Source of the DNA: Bacteroidota bacterium
GTDB taxonomy: Bacteria > Bacteroidota > Bacteroidia > JABDFU01
Assembly: GCA_016183775.1 (NCBI GenBank)
Contig: JACPDY010000035.1
Span: 1 to 36,031, forward strand
Direction of reading: 5' to 3'
DNA length: 36,031 bases
Below, piece by piece: positions 17,172 through 26,507 of this stretch. Made by a program: the position numbers and the translations under genes. The notes under the pieces are model-generated. The model was not told the DNA's origin. It saw only the letters and a list, made by a program, of their open reading frames with translations, and ran no database searches. Position 1 is the first letter of the stretch. The number at the start of each line of letters is the position of its first letter.

Positions 17172-18077
17172 ATGCGTATCCCCAGCAACCATATCAGATC
17201 AATTACCCGGTTTTTTCACGATGAGCTTGCCGGCTCGTATTCTGCAGAGGAGGTCGAAAATTTTATTTTTTACTCTTTTGAACATTACCTTGGTTTTTAC
17301 CGAACCGATCTTTCGTTAAAAGCAAACGACACAATTACAGAATCTGAGCTTCTTAAATTCAATGATGTTGTAAAAAGGTTAAAGCGACAGGAGCCGATTC
17401 AATATATTTTGGGTGAAACATGGTTTTATGGGTTGAAGTTGAATGTAAATCCTGCTGTATTGATACCTCGTCCCGAGACAGAAGAATTAGTGGATTGGAT
17501 TGTTAAGGAAGTCGGAAGCCTGCCTGCCGGACAGGCAGGTCGGAAGTCGGAAGGCCGAAGTGTTGGAAGTATTTTGGATGTTGGAACAGGGAGCGGGTGT
17601 ATTGCTATTGCATTGAAAAAAAATATTCCGAATGCTGAAGTGTTTGCTTTGGATATTTCAGAGGAGGCGCTTGATGTAGCCCGGCAAAACGCGACAATTA
17701 ATAATGTCGATGTAAATTTTATTCAGACGGATATTCTTGAAAATAAGCTGTTATTTCAACATTTCAATTCCTTTGATATTATCGTTTCCAATCCTCCTTA
17801 CATACTCAGGTCCGAAAAACAGTCTATGGAGGCCAATGTGTTAGAGCATGAACCGCATGTAGCATTATTTGTGAATGACAATGACCCCTTGTTGTTTTAC
17901 AGAACAATTGTTCAGTTTACTCAAAAACATTTAGCTGATGCCGGAAAATTATTTTTTGAGATCAATGAAGCCCAAGCTGATGAGGTAAGAAACCTTTTAT
18001 TGCAAAGTGGTTTTAAAAATGTTGTGGTAAAGAAAGATTTAAGTGGGAAGGAGAGGATGGTCAGAGCTGAGAAATAG
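17172..18077 (+). CDS. prmC: Release-factor glutamine N5-methyltransferase PrmC (HemK)
   Basis: A 301-residue SAM-dependent enzyme that methylates the GGQ glutamine of release factors RF1 and RF2. An N-terminal helical domain (about 1-75) is followed by the catalytic domain. SAM motif I is ILDVGTGSGCIAIAL (134-148) and the substrate-binding NPPY is at 207-210 in IVSNPPYILRSE. PEPIQYILGETWFYG-like and IPRPETEELVDW blocks are also present. Residues 114-132 (VGSLPAGQAGRKSEGRSVG), between the ETEELVDWIVKE helix and motif I, are an insertion encoded by a palindromic repeat, so the protein is somewhat longer than usual. The reading frame stays open, and all catalytic motifs are intact. Confidence 0.94.
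   Translation: MRIPSNHIRSITRFFHDELAGSYSAEEVENFIFYSFEHYLGFYRTDLSLKANDTITESELLKFNDVVKRLKRQEPIQYILGETWFYGLKLNVNPAVLIPRPETEELVDWIVKEVGSLPAGQAGRKSEGRSVGSILDVGTGSGCIAIALKKNIPNAEVFALDISEEALDVARQNATINNVDVNFIQTDILENKLLFQHFNSFDIIVSNPPYILRSEKQSMEANVLEHEPHVALFVNDNDPLLFYRTIVQFTQKHLADAGKLFFEINEAQADEVRNLLLQSGFKNVVVKKDLSGKERMVRAEK
17511..17566 (+). repeat. Palindromic repeat plus GTCGGAA heptamers inserted in frame in prmC
   Basis: CCTGCCTG (17519-17526) pairs with CAGGCAGG (17532-17539) around a CCGGA loop. GTCGGAAG flanks it on the left (17511-17518) and appears twice on the right (17539-17553), followed by degenerate copies. The segment adds about 19 codons without breaking the frame. Related palindromes occur at 26184-26215 and 31747-31766. 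Confidence 0.8.
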
Positions 18078-18371
18078 TTGGGTTTAATTTGATTTTTATA
18101 TTTTACCTGTACCAAAGATAAATGAATTCTACTGCCGTCTTTACCATTGATGGTAATGTGAAGCAAAGTCCGCATTAAAGTCTGCGAAGTTAAAGGATTT
18201 TGAAACGAAAAAGTTAAAGAATTATCAAAATTGTCTACCGTGTAAGAATTTACTTAGTCGCCCCTCAAATAGTCCAATATAATAGAGTATCATTGAGCAT
18301 TGTTGAAAAAAAGCAGTGATAAAATCTGCAAGAAAACGGCAAAGAAGCTTTAAAATCTTGCAGATTTGTTC
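18078..18371. other. Non-coding spacer upstream of transposase remnant
   Basis: No convincing gene is present. The stretch is A/T-rich, carries the short direct repeat AAGTTAAAG twice (about 18189 and 18210), and ends with the hairpin listed separately. It probably contains the left end of the decayed IS, but no matching terminal inverted repeat was identified. Confidence 0.35.
18322..18367 (+). promoter_or_regulatory. Perfect 12-bp hairpin just before the transposase start
   Basis: AAATCTGCAAGA (18322-18333) pairs fully with TCTTGCAGATTT (18356-18367) across a 22-nt loop. The stem ends 4 nt before the ATG at 18372. Such structures upstream of IS transposases can hide the ribosome-binding site when transcripts enter from outside, limiting transposition. 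Confidence 0.55.
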
Positions 18372-19166
18372 ATGTTAAATAAACCAAAAGACAAAAGTCA
18401 ACTGGGCTTGTACAGCACATTTGAAGAGCAATTAAATTCTCAACATGGCCTTTGCAAATTGGCCAATGTGATTGATTGGGACTTTTTCGATGATGCATTT
18501 TCAAAAACATTACAGTGCCACGCAAGGCAAGCCAGCTAAGCCCATCAGGCTGATGGTATCATTGTTAATACTGAAACAGGTCAGAAATTTAAGTGATGAA
18601 TCAGTAGTGGAGCAGTGGGCCGAGAACAGCTACTACCAATACTTTAGTGGCGAAATTTTTTTTGTTCAAACTACCCATGTGTTCCAACTGAATTGGTGGA
18701 GTTCCCCAAACGTATTGGAACAGAAGGGGTGGAGTTGATATTGAAAGAAAGCATTCGGGTTAATGGTGATGATGCAAATGACAGTAACTTCAGCGGTGAT
18801 ACCACCATACAAGAAAAAAACATCACCTACCCAACCGACGACAAACTGTACAAGAAAATTATTCATAAATGTCAATCGATAGCAGAACAAGAAGAAATAG
18901 AACTGCGACAAAGCTACACTCAAACAAACAAGAAGCTGAGCATAGTTCAGTGCTTACGCAAAAATAAAGGAGGTGATGTAAAGGCACGCAAAGCAAGTAA
19001 AAAGGTTAAAACAATTGCAGGCAGATTGGTAAGAGAGATTGAGCAAAAGCTTTCACTACAGTCGTTGCAACATTATGCTAACGATCTTGCCCTTTACACT
19101 CACAGAACAAAGCATAAAAAAAACATGTGGATTTGGGTATGTTTTTTCAAATATAAATTGGACTAA
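18372..19166 (+). pseudogene. IS5-family transposase, frameshifted and truncated
   Basis: Three frames together give one IS5-type transposase. Frame A (18372-~18505) encodes MLNKPKDKSQLGLYSTFEEQ...NVIDWDFFDDAFSK. A shift in the A5 run at 18503-18507 leads to frame B (to ~18676): HYSATQGKPAKPIRLMV..., LSDESVVEQWAENSYYQYF. A second shift near 18676 leads to frame C: VPTELVEFPKRIGTEGVEL..., DTTIQEKNITYPTD, ending with TAA at 19164-19166. The first catalytic Asp region (DTTIQEKN) is present, but the part after THRTKHKKN is shortened and the later DDE residues are missing. The element cannot make an active transposase. Its DNA does not resemble the second IS at the right end of the window. Confidence 0.85.
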
Positions 19167-19188
19167 TTAATATTTATAATTGGTATAA

Positions 19189-19326
19189 CTTGTCATCAAG
19201 CCTAACAAAATAAACCGTGGACTTGATGGCTTGGTTGGTATTATGCCACGCGTATTTGGTATTCCTGTTAGCGGGCAGGTATCAGATTCTGTTATGCAGA
19301 TCCCCGGAGTTTCCTTGCCAAAATAG
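19189..19326 (+). pseudogene. Unidentified gene fragment without a start codon
   Basis: A 45-codon open frame follows a stop at 19186 and ends at TAG 19324-19326. It encodes a protein-like sequence containing GLDGLVGIMPRVFGIPVSG and QVSDSVMQIPGVSLPK. It has no plausible start and lies between the decayed transposase and the giant gene, so it looks like the 3' end of a gene destroyed by the IS or by deletion. The family is not recognised, and a chance open frame cannot be excluded. Confidence 0.3.
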
Positions 19327-19345
19327 TGTCGATGTAACCTGAATG

Positions 19346-22300
19346 TTACTTTGAAAGGAGTATTTTCTTTGTCAAATACAATTCGTCAGAGGTGAACTCA
19401 ACAAGATATATTCCGGTTTCAATATAAGGGAGTGTAAATTTAACTTTACCAGGAATATTTTTTTCGTTGTACTCAACGATTTTTTGTCCTGCAGCATTGT
19501 AAATGTTTACGACCGTGTTCTTTGTTACACGATCTTTAAATTCAATAATAATATCAGACCCACTATTATATATGTTAATATTATCATGGCCGGACGGTCG
19601 TTTAATATTGGTTAATTGATCATTCAAAACAACTATACTTTTAATAACGGTATCACTGCATAATTTATTGGAGGTAATCAACCGGATCGGGTAAACCCCC
19701 GTAGCAGAATAGCTATACGGCATAGGCAACGGTTGCGTTGAATTTGTTCCGTCACCAAAATCCCATGCATAAAAACTTGCATCACTAACGTATGTGATTT
19801 TAAGTGGTAATCCTGCCGGGATGAACAAGGTGTCATTATCAATGTTAAAATCAGCCACTAACCAGTCGTCAGAAGGAATTATTTCCCCATTGGCAGTAAT
19901 TGAGCAATTATTGCTGTCGGTTACCTGTACAAAGTAACTGCCTAATGACAATGAAGAAATAATTGATGCAGTTGAGCCATTGCTCCATAAGTAAGTGTAT
20001 GGCTGTGTTCCTCCTGAGATATTTAGGCTCAATTTGCCGTCATCCGTTCCTTTACAGCTTACTTTAGTTGATGTAATTGCAGGAATCAAAGGGGAAGGTT
20101 CACTGATTGAAATAGCTTGTGTGGATGAACCGCACATTCCATCGGTTCTCTCAGACGTTATAAAATATTCTCCTGCTGTCAATCCGGTTATAGTATCTGC
20201 CTGTGAAATGTTTAAATCAGAATGGATGGTATTTCCAATGCTGTCTTTTACCATATAATTCAGGGTAAAATTATCCGGGCTGTTCAAAACAATAGAACCA
20301 TCATTGCTGGTATTACATGTTGGCTCCTGTATTGCAATGTTAGTTGCAACAGAAGGGTATATGTGGAGTATAAATCTGTTAACGGGGACCGGTGAAGATG
20401 GCAAATTGAATGTGTAGGGATTAATTCTGATATCCGCCTCATTGCCGGTTGCCAGATCTTTCAGGATCAAACAGGCATCTGCCGGTATATTCATAAGATT
20501 GTTAACAGAGATCGTGTATGATCCCCCGATTGCTGATTTCACAAATAAAGGAATGCTCATTTTTTGATTTAACTCCGGGAGTGAATTAACACTCAATACA
20601 ACGGAGTCGCTAGATTTCGATGAAATATAAGGTACGTTTGTGTTGGTGCTTTCAATTTTAAACGCGTCAAGGTCCGCGTCTTTATTTACTGTAGCGCTTT
20701 CCATGAATCTGATCAGCGTTTCATCTACAAAAGAATTAGAAGAGCCGGAAATTTTTAGTGACAAATAAGATGCCGGGGTTGGTGCAAGTTTCCAAAAAGA
20801 AGGGGAGGGCTCACTATTCACTTTTACATTTTCGGTTATGTTTAGAGCCGGGCCTGCCGCATTCGTTTTCACCATGAAGGCTTGGGAGGAAGCAATATAT
20901 TGTGTGCCGCCATTTATTCCCGGGCCGCCTGCCGGATAACTCGCGTAATTTTGGGTAATATTGTTCCATGCATAATAAGTGTTTCCCTGGATATTTGTTC
21001 TGGTCCAGCCGGAAGCATCCCAGTCAATTGTGGAAGGATAGGGGTTGCTTACTAAATTCCATCCATCATCAGCATTTCCCGAGTTGTTGTATGTTACCGG
21101 TAGAGTTTGATTTCCTTTATTAGGACTTCCGGGAATATCAAGTGTAACGGGAATATTTGTTGAATAAACATAAACTGCAAATCCTTTTCCTGCAGTAAGT
21201 GGATTGGTAATATTTGTCGCGTTTTTCCAGCCAGTCGAGAAAGCTCCTGCTACTGATTCATCATATGTATATGTATTACACCAATAGGTAGGCTGGGTAC
21301 TTCCGGGAAATCCGTCAAAACGCAATTCCGGTGTCAGGTCGCTCAGTGTGCCACCCACTGCCGAACCAATATAACGATAGCCCTGGGAGCCGGACAGATA
21401 GCGTTGCATTGTAATGTTGCCAACAAAGTTTGCAGGTGTAGATAAGGCCGCTATGTTCGCTGTTTTTGATGAGGTAGATAATAATGTAAATTGGTTATTC
21501 GTATTGAATGTTCCCGTTCCATTCAGGGAAATGGTGCCTTTTAGCCTTTGAGCGCTTGAAAGTGTAACAGCTGCACCTGTTGAAATATTGAGGTTGTAGA
21601 AATCGGCAATACTACTGCCGGAAATTGTTTGGGTACTTCCATTGAAATTAACAGTTCCGGTTCCGGAGGTAAATGTTCCGCTGTTACTCCAGTTTCCTTC
21701 AATATTAATTGTGTTTGCTCCCGCGTCCAGCACAGAACCAAGTGTGAGATTTCCAATAACTGTAATGTTATTTGCAAGTGTTTTGGTTCCGGAACCTGAA
21801 AAAGAAATATTATTAAAAGTTTCGCCTCCGCTTTTTGTTATGGCTTGTGAAGAACTTCCGTTTAACGTAACAGTTCCAAACCGTGATTGAAAAGTTCCGC
21901 TATTGGTCCAGTTTCCATCAACACTTAACGAATAATTCGATGAACTTACATCCAATGTGGATCCGCTAATGGATATATTTCCGTTAACAACCGTAGTTCC
22001 GCCTAAAGTTTTTGTTCCGGAACCCGAAAGGCTGAGGTGGTAGTAAATTATATTTTTTATTGTTTGTGCAGAAGATGACCCATAACTGGCTGTATTGCCG
22101 GATGCATTTGCGATCAGCCCTGTAAGTGAAAATACCGGGGAATTAATGTTTAGCGTAGCCCCGGCAGCATTCACAAGTGTGTCCGATCCGGCCAGCGTTC
22201 CGGTTACTGTTAGTGTTCCATTATTGGTTGTGCGGACATTAATAGTGAGTTTGGCCAATGATCCTGTTCCGCTTATAGATTGACCGGAAGTTGTTTGGAG

Positions 22301-25300
22301 AACGATGCCGACTGTAGAGCTGGTTAAAGTGGAACCAAGAGTCAATCCCCCTGTACTTGTAAGTACTCCGGCAACAGAACCTGTAATGTCTCCCGTTCCG
22401 TTTATTATAATCCCGGATAGCCCGACATTTGTCGTGTTTGCTGCTGTCCAGTTAGCGGTCCCATCAATAGTAAGTTTTGTACAGGCCCCGGGGTTTCCAT
22501 TCATTGTTATAGTATGCCCGGAAGCTATCTGGACAAAATCAGCTGATGTCGGGGCAATACCGCCAACCCACGTTGCATCTGTAGTCCAGTTGCCTGAGCC
22601 TGCACTTACAATAACTGAGCGGATAGTTACCGGTAAATTTACTACATCGCTTCCTGCACATAACCGGGTAGTGGTAACCTGTACATTGCCCGCCCCGGCT
22701 GCACCCCAGTCAACAGTAATCGAATTAGAAGTACCTCCGCTTGCCTGTGTTCCTCCTGTTATCGTCCAGGAATAGGTATATCCGGGGGTGGCTGTTACAG
22801 AATAGGTAATACCGGTTTGAGATGCAGCAACTGATGTTAACCCGGATATGGCTGAAGTCGCTATAGGGTTAACATAAACAGGCAAAATAACCGGGGTGTT
22901 GTTGTCGCCGCAATCATTTGTTTCGGTTACCTGAACGCTTCCAAACATACCTGTGGCACCCCAGTTTACGGTAATTGAATTAGTTGTTCCTCCTCCGGCC
23001 TGAGTACCTCCGGTTATTATCCATGTATAAGTGTTGCCTGTTGTGTTTGTTACGGAATATGCTTCACCACTTGCATTCGTACAAACTGAAGCGGATCCTG
23101 TAATACTTGATGCACTGAAAGGAGAACAGGAAGTATTACCCAGTGCAAATTGCGCAGATAATCCGCTCATTAAAGTGCGTTTTGCCGTTGATCCGCTTGC
23201 ACTTGTGTGGGTTCCATCAATAGTCCAGGGGTTACCGGATGCAGACCTTTTAATGATCCTGGTAGATGATTTTATGGTATAACTGGTAAACCCATTTCCC
23301 GTTAGCTCAAGGTTATAATCAGTACTTGCAAGGCCATCAGCGGCTGTTAAATCCCAGTAACCTTCTGTAAATTGGTTTGTAATTGAAAAACCACCGTCAG
23401 CAAGTGGCAGGCCATTGTTTCCTGGATCAGTACCGGTAAATTGAACAGTAAGCGACCCGCTTGTAAGATTTGTAAACGTAATTAATGTAAGCCGGTTATA
23501 ACCGGATGTACCCACGGGGAAAGAAATTCCGGTACCGGTAGCATTAATCCATCTTTTAAATTTTCCAATGATCGTTCCAGTGCTGTATGACATAGAACCT
23601 GCAGAAACAATACTTGTTCCCAGTGTTAACGTGTTTGATCCGCAATCAATATTTCCAGCGGTTTGTGTAAGCGAATTAGTAGCAGTGACATCATTGATGA
23701 GTGTAAGAGTGCCGCCGGATTTATTAATGGAAAGATTATAAAATGTTTCACCTCCGATTTTAGTTATATTTTGCGTTCCAGATCCATTGAAAGTTACCGT
23801 TCCGGTACCAGGTGTAAATGTACCGCTGTTAGTCCAGTGACCGCCAACAGTAAAATTAAAGCCATTAGCATTCAGAGCGCCTGCAGTTACAGTAAAATGA
23901 TTAAATACCTGTAGGTCGGCCGAGAGTTGTGCGGTAGCGTTTAAACTGTTTGTAGTAAAATTAGCGAGGGCTACTGCCGAGTTAACCAGAATAGTTTGCC
24001 CGGCAGGGGTTGATGCATCGCCTATCTGTAAGGTGCCGTCAGTAACATTAAATGTACCGTCCGATGTTGTAAAGCCAAGGTTACCCGCTCCGGCCCGTTC
24101 AATTATTATAGTACCACCAGACATGGAAAACAAAGAACCTACTACATCCATTGTGAAGGGCGCTAAGGCCGCTGTAGTGGAACCTATGGTTGGAGCAGTC
24201 AACGTGCCTCCTGACATAGTAAAACTGGTAATTGTAATATTGTTAACCCGGTCAAGACGTCCGGCAATGTTTAAAGCACCACCGGTAATTTCGACAGAGC
24301 CACCATAAGAAGTAATATTTTCATTAGTTGCATTGCCAACATTTAAGGTACCCGCACTTACTTTAATACCGCCATACAAAGAAGCTGTTCCCTGCATATT
24401 TACCGTTGCGGAAGGGTTATTTATCCATATCCTTCCGTTTGCAGGAATGGTAGAATTGCCCGTATATGGAGTTATAGTTCCTGAAGTGGAAAATTTAAAT
24501 GTTCCGTTAGTTAATGTAAGCAGATTATTGGGCATTGAAAAATTAGTGGAAGTAATATCCAGCATGTTGTTCTGCGAAGAGCCCATATTAACGGTAACTC
24601 CGTTGAAATTGGTAAGGGTGCCACTGCCACTTACCGTTTGATTACCATTGTTGTTGAATGTAACATTGCATAAACTGCCGGCATCGGTTGCCATATTAAA
24701 GGTTCCGTTGTTTGTTATGTTTCCTGTAAGATTGAATATATGCGTAGTGTTAGAAGCCGCATTCACCTCAAAGGTTGCTCCTGAAGCAATTGTAACATTT
24801 CCTGTAACAGTAAGTGTTCGGGCTGTATTATTACTACCTATTCGTAATATTCCGCTTGTTCCCTGCCCAACCGTAAGATTATAGCAGGAAGCATTGGCAT
24901 TTATAGTTACAGTATGACCATTCGCGATCGTAACATTATCACTTGTTGTCGGAACCACCCCGGTATTCCATGTGCCACCGGTATTCCAGTTTCCTGTTGC
25001 TACTGACACAATGTTGCCTGCATTATTAGTTATTTGATTTCCGGAAAGGGCGGCACTTAAGGCTCCTTCTGTTACCGCGTATACTTTCCAGTAATAAGTT
25101 GTGCTGGGCAATAGCCCGGTAATGTTTGAAGATATCGCGTTGGCTGCGGTTTGACTGCGGTAACTATAAGTAATATTATCCGTTGATTGATAAATGGCAT
25201 AACCCACTTCATTACTCGCCCAATTGGCCCAGTTAAGTGTCATGGCTGAACTGGTTACTCCTGTAAAAGTCAGTGAGCCTCCGGGATTTGCAGGAGTAAG

Positions 25301-26062
25301 AGGTGTGAAAGTAATTTTGGAATCGGATGCAGGTATAGCAGAAAGACCATTTTGTACAGCATTGCTGAATGTAGCAGTATTCGCAGTTTGTTGTGTCAGA
25401 AGTTGAGCTGTAGTGGGTGACGCGCTTATTGTACCGGCATTTATTCCGCATGAATATGACCAGGTCGCGGTGCCGGCCGTCATTGTACCATATATAAATT
25501 CGATAACACCTGTAGTTTCATATATTTTTACCTGGAAATTGAGGTTCGGCGTGGTATTTCCATATACAGCCATGTTGATCCACTCTACAGTAAGAATTCT
25601 GTTGGGGGCTGATCCGCTTAATTCATACTTAATACTTCCTCCCAGGGGGTCGCCCCCGCCCTGAGTGGTCATATCATCATACATAGGTGCAAGCGCTAAA
25701 CCGGTAGGGGTTGTACTTGAAAATCTTGTATTCTGATATCCATATGCGCCGGTGGTAGGCCCTCCGTCGGCGGCAGAAGACGAAAAATCAAGATAACCAT
25801 TCGTGGAAACACTGATTTGAGTATAGCGGGTACCATTGTACCAGAAATCAAAACCTATATTTGTAGCTATACTTCGGTTATCATCCTGGCTAAACCCACC
25901 TGAATAACGCCAGCCACTGAATGGAGAGCCCGTTGAAACAATGGAAGTGTATGTTATTCCCGTACTTCTTGATGCGGAATAATTACCAACACTTTGCGAA
26001 AAAACAAAGTGCTGAACCAGCAAAAAAACAATTGCGATAAATATGCCTTCCCGAATTCTCAT
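19346..26062 (-). CDS. Giant modular T9SS-secreted surface protein
   Basis: A 2238-residue protein. Signal peptide: residues 1-23 (MRIREGIFIAIVFLLVQHF...SQ). About 24-258 form an N-terminal beta-rich domain (IGFDFWYNGTRYTQISVSTNG, APMYDDMTT). A fibronectin III-like domain covers about 260-345. Two blocks of beta-helix-like repeats (about 350-860 and 1150-1540) begin with GNWNTGGTWNTGVVPTTSDNV and GNWTTDATWVGGIAPTSADF and contain units such as NGSGTQNITKIGGETFYNL. Two Ig/PKD-like domains lie at about 985-1150 (TYTWIITGG, TYSWTITGG). A jelly-roll-like region follows, then SprB-like repeats at about 1905-2055, a PKD domain with WDFGDGT near 2100, and a type A sorting domain over the last ~80 residues (NIYNAAGQKIVEY, IETGIYLVEFTSDE). 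The PNP motif usual at the start of type A domains is absent. The function is probably adhesive or structural. Confidence 0.88.
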   Translation of the reverse strand: MRIREGIFIAIVFLLVQHFVFSQSVGNYSASRSTGITYTSIVSTGSPFSGWRYSGGFSQDDNRSIATNIGFDFWYNGTRYTQISVSTNGYLDFSSSAADGGPTTGAYGYQNTRFSSTTPTGLALAPMYDDMTTQGGGDPLGGSIKYELSGSAPNRILTVEWINMAVYGNTTPNLNFQVKIYETTGVIEFIYGTMTAGTATWSYSCGINAGTISASPTTAQLLTQQTANTATFSNAVQNGLSAIPASDSKITFTPLTPANPGGSLTFTGVTSSAMTLNWANWASNEVGYAIYQSTDNITYSYRSQTAANAISSNITGLLPSTTYYWKVYAVTEGALSAALSGNQITNNAGNIVSVATGNWNTGGTWNTGVVPTTSDNVTIANGHTVTINANASCYNLTVGQGTSGILRIGSNNTARTLTVTGNVTIASGATFEVNAASNTTHIFNLTGNITNNGTFNMATDAGSLCNVTFNNNGNQTVSGSGTLTNFNGVTVNMGSSQNNMLDITSTNFSMPNNLLTLTNGTFKFSTSGTITPYTGNSTIPANGRIWINNPSATVNMQGTASLYGGIKVSAGTLNVGNATNENITSYGGSVEITGGALNIAGRLDRVNNITITSFTMSGGTLTAPTIGSTTAALAPFTMDVVGSLFSMSGGTIIIERAGAGNLGFTTSDGTFNVTDGTLQIGDASTPAGQTILVNSAVALANFTTNSLNATAQLSADLQVFNHFTVTAGALNANGFNFTVGGHWTNSGTFTPGTGTVTFNGSGTQNITKIGGETFYNLSINKSGGTLTLINDVTATNSLTQTAGNIDCGSNTLTLGTSIVSAGSMSYSTGTIIGKFKRWINATGTGISFPVGTSGYNRLTLITFTNLTSGSLTVQFTGTDPGNNGLPLADGGFSITNQFTEGYWDLTAADGLASTDYNLELTGNGFTSYTIKSSTRIIKRSASGNPWTIDGTHTSASGSTAKRTLMSGLSAQFALGNTSCSPFSASSITGSASVCTNASGEAYSVTNTTGNTYTWIITGGTQAGGGTTNSITVNWGATGMFGSVQVTETNDCGDNNTPVILPVYVNPIATSAISGLTSVAASQTGITYSVTATPGYTYSWTITGGTQASGGTSNSITVDWGAAGAGNVQVTTTRLCAGSDVVNLPVTIRSVIVSAGSGNWTTDATWVGGIAPTSADFVQIASGHTITMNGNPGACTKLTIDGTANWTAANTTNVGLSGIIINGTGDITGSVAGVLTSTGGLTLGSTLTSSTVGIVLQTTSGQSISGTGSLAKLTINVRTTNNGTLTVTGTLAGSDTLVNAAGATLNINSPVFSLTGLIANASGNTASYGSSSAQTIKNIIYYHLSLSGSGTKTLGGTTVVNGNISISGSTLDVSSSNYSLSVDGNWTNSGTFQSRFGTVTLNGSSSQAITKSGGETFNNISFSGSGTKTLANNITVIGNLTLGSVLDAGANTINIEGNWSNSGTFTSGTGTVNFNGSTQTISGSSIADFYNLNISTGAAVTLSSAQRLKGTISLNGTGTFNTNNQFTLLSTSSKTANIAALSTPANFVGNITMQRYLSGSQGYRYIGSAVGGTLSDLTPELRFDGFPGSTQPTYWCNTYTYDESVAGAFSTGWKNATNITNPLTAGKGFAVYVYSTNIPVTLDIPGSPNKGNQTLPVTYNNSGNADDGWNLVSNPYPSTIDWDASGWTRTNIQGNTYYAWNNITQNYASYPAGGPGINGGTQYIASSQAFMVKTNAAGPALNITENVKVNSEPSPSFWKLAPTPASYLSLKISGSSNSFVDETLIRFMESATVNKDADLDAFKIESTNTNVPYISSKSSDSVVLSVNSLPELNQKMSIPLFVKSAIGGSYTISVNNLMNIPADACLILKDLATGNEADIRINPYTFNLPSSPVPVNRFILHIYPSVATNIAIQEPTCNTSNDGSIVLNSPDNFTLNYMVKDSIGNTIHSDLNISQADTITGLTAGEYFITSERTDGMCGSSTQAISISEPSPLIPAITSTKVSCKGTDDGKLSLNISGGTQPYTYLWSNGSTASIISSLSLGSYFVQVTDSNNCSITANGEIIPSDDWLVADFNIDNDTLFIPAGLPLKITYVSDASFYAWDFGDGTNSTQPLPMPYSYSATGVYPIRLITSNKLCSDTVIKSIVVLNDQLTNIKRPSGHDNINIYNSGSDIIIEFKDRVTKNTVVNIYNAAGQKIVEYNEKNIPGKVKFTLPYIETGIYLVEFTSDELYLTKKILLSK

Positions 26063-26246
26063 TTGAAACTATTTACCCGGATGATAAAAATGCCCGGACT
26101 TTTTCACTAATACTAATATTTGCTAATCACCTGGATAAAATTCTTGTATACCGGTTCTTAGTCAATTTAAGGATTTTTTATCCGCCAAACCTGCCTGACC
26201 GGCAGACAGGTTGGCTTAGAACCGTATATGCCGAGGCTCAAAATCC
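26063..26246. repeat. Spacer with nested inverted repeats
   Basis: The core palindrome pairs GCCAAACCTGCCTG (26184-26197) with CAGACAGGTTGGC (26203-26215), with one bulge and one mismatch. Around it, TATACCGGTTCTTAG and CTTAGAACCGTATA form a second inverted pair, and TTTAAGGATTTT / AAAATCCTTAAA a third. The whole may fold into a long hairpin between the small gene and the giant gene and could act as a terminator or processing site. Confidence 0.55.
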
Positions 26247-26477
26247 TTAAAAATCAGGTTTTATATTTTGCTTATATGTTTTAACCAGGACTAACATAAG
26301 TCCTGCTGCAATTAAAAAAACAATATGATCATCAACAGGAACACAGGGGGGGATCGGACATGAGGGATCTGGTGGCGGACCCTGTGAAAATAATGATAGA
26401 GGAAGAGCGCACAAATACAGGAAAGATAAAATCTGCCTTTTGCATCCTTTCTTTTTTATTTCAAAAAATAAGTCCAT
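26247..26477 (-). CDS. Small membrane-anchored protein with a possible PID-CTERM-like tail
   Basis: A 76-residue protein: a signal peptide ending at about residue 32 (CALPLSLFSQ), a Pro/Cys-rich linker (GPPPDPSCPIPPCVPVDD), a hydrophobic helix (HIVFLIAAGLMLVLV) and a short basic tail (KTYKQ). The layout of a Pro-rich spacer, PVDDH, then an AAG-containing helix and Lys, resembles short Bacteroidota proteins said to end in a PID-CTERM-type sorting anchor. That assignment is from memory and tentative. No exosortase lies in the window. It starts 30 nt after the Wzc-like gene on the same strand, so it may be co-transcribed and linked to polysaccharide export or attachment. Confidence 0.55.
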   Translation of the reverse strand: MDLFFEIKKKGCKRQILSFLYLCALPLSLFSQGPPPDPSCPIPPCVPVDDHIVFLIAAGLMLVLVKTYKQNIKPDF

Positions 26478-26507
26478 GAATCAGTATAAATTTATTCTTT
26501 TTAACCG

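Noticed and set aside
18693-19166. A stand-alone 157-residue protein
   Set aside because: Its start is inside the transposase homology, and the preceding residues in the same frame (VPTELVEF) continue the IS5 pattern, so it is a pseudogene segment.
22305-22775. A 156-codon open frame on the + strand inside the giant gene
   Set aside because: It is the antisense shadow of repeat-rich coding sequence; its composition (Val, Pro, Thr) is what the reverse strand of Gly/Asn/Thr repeats gives. Several similar frames lie along 21600-25700.
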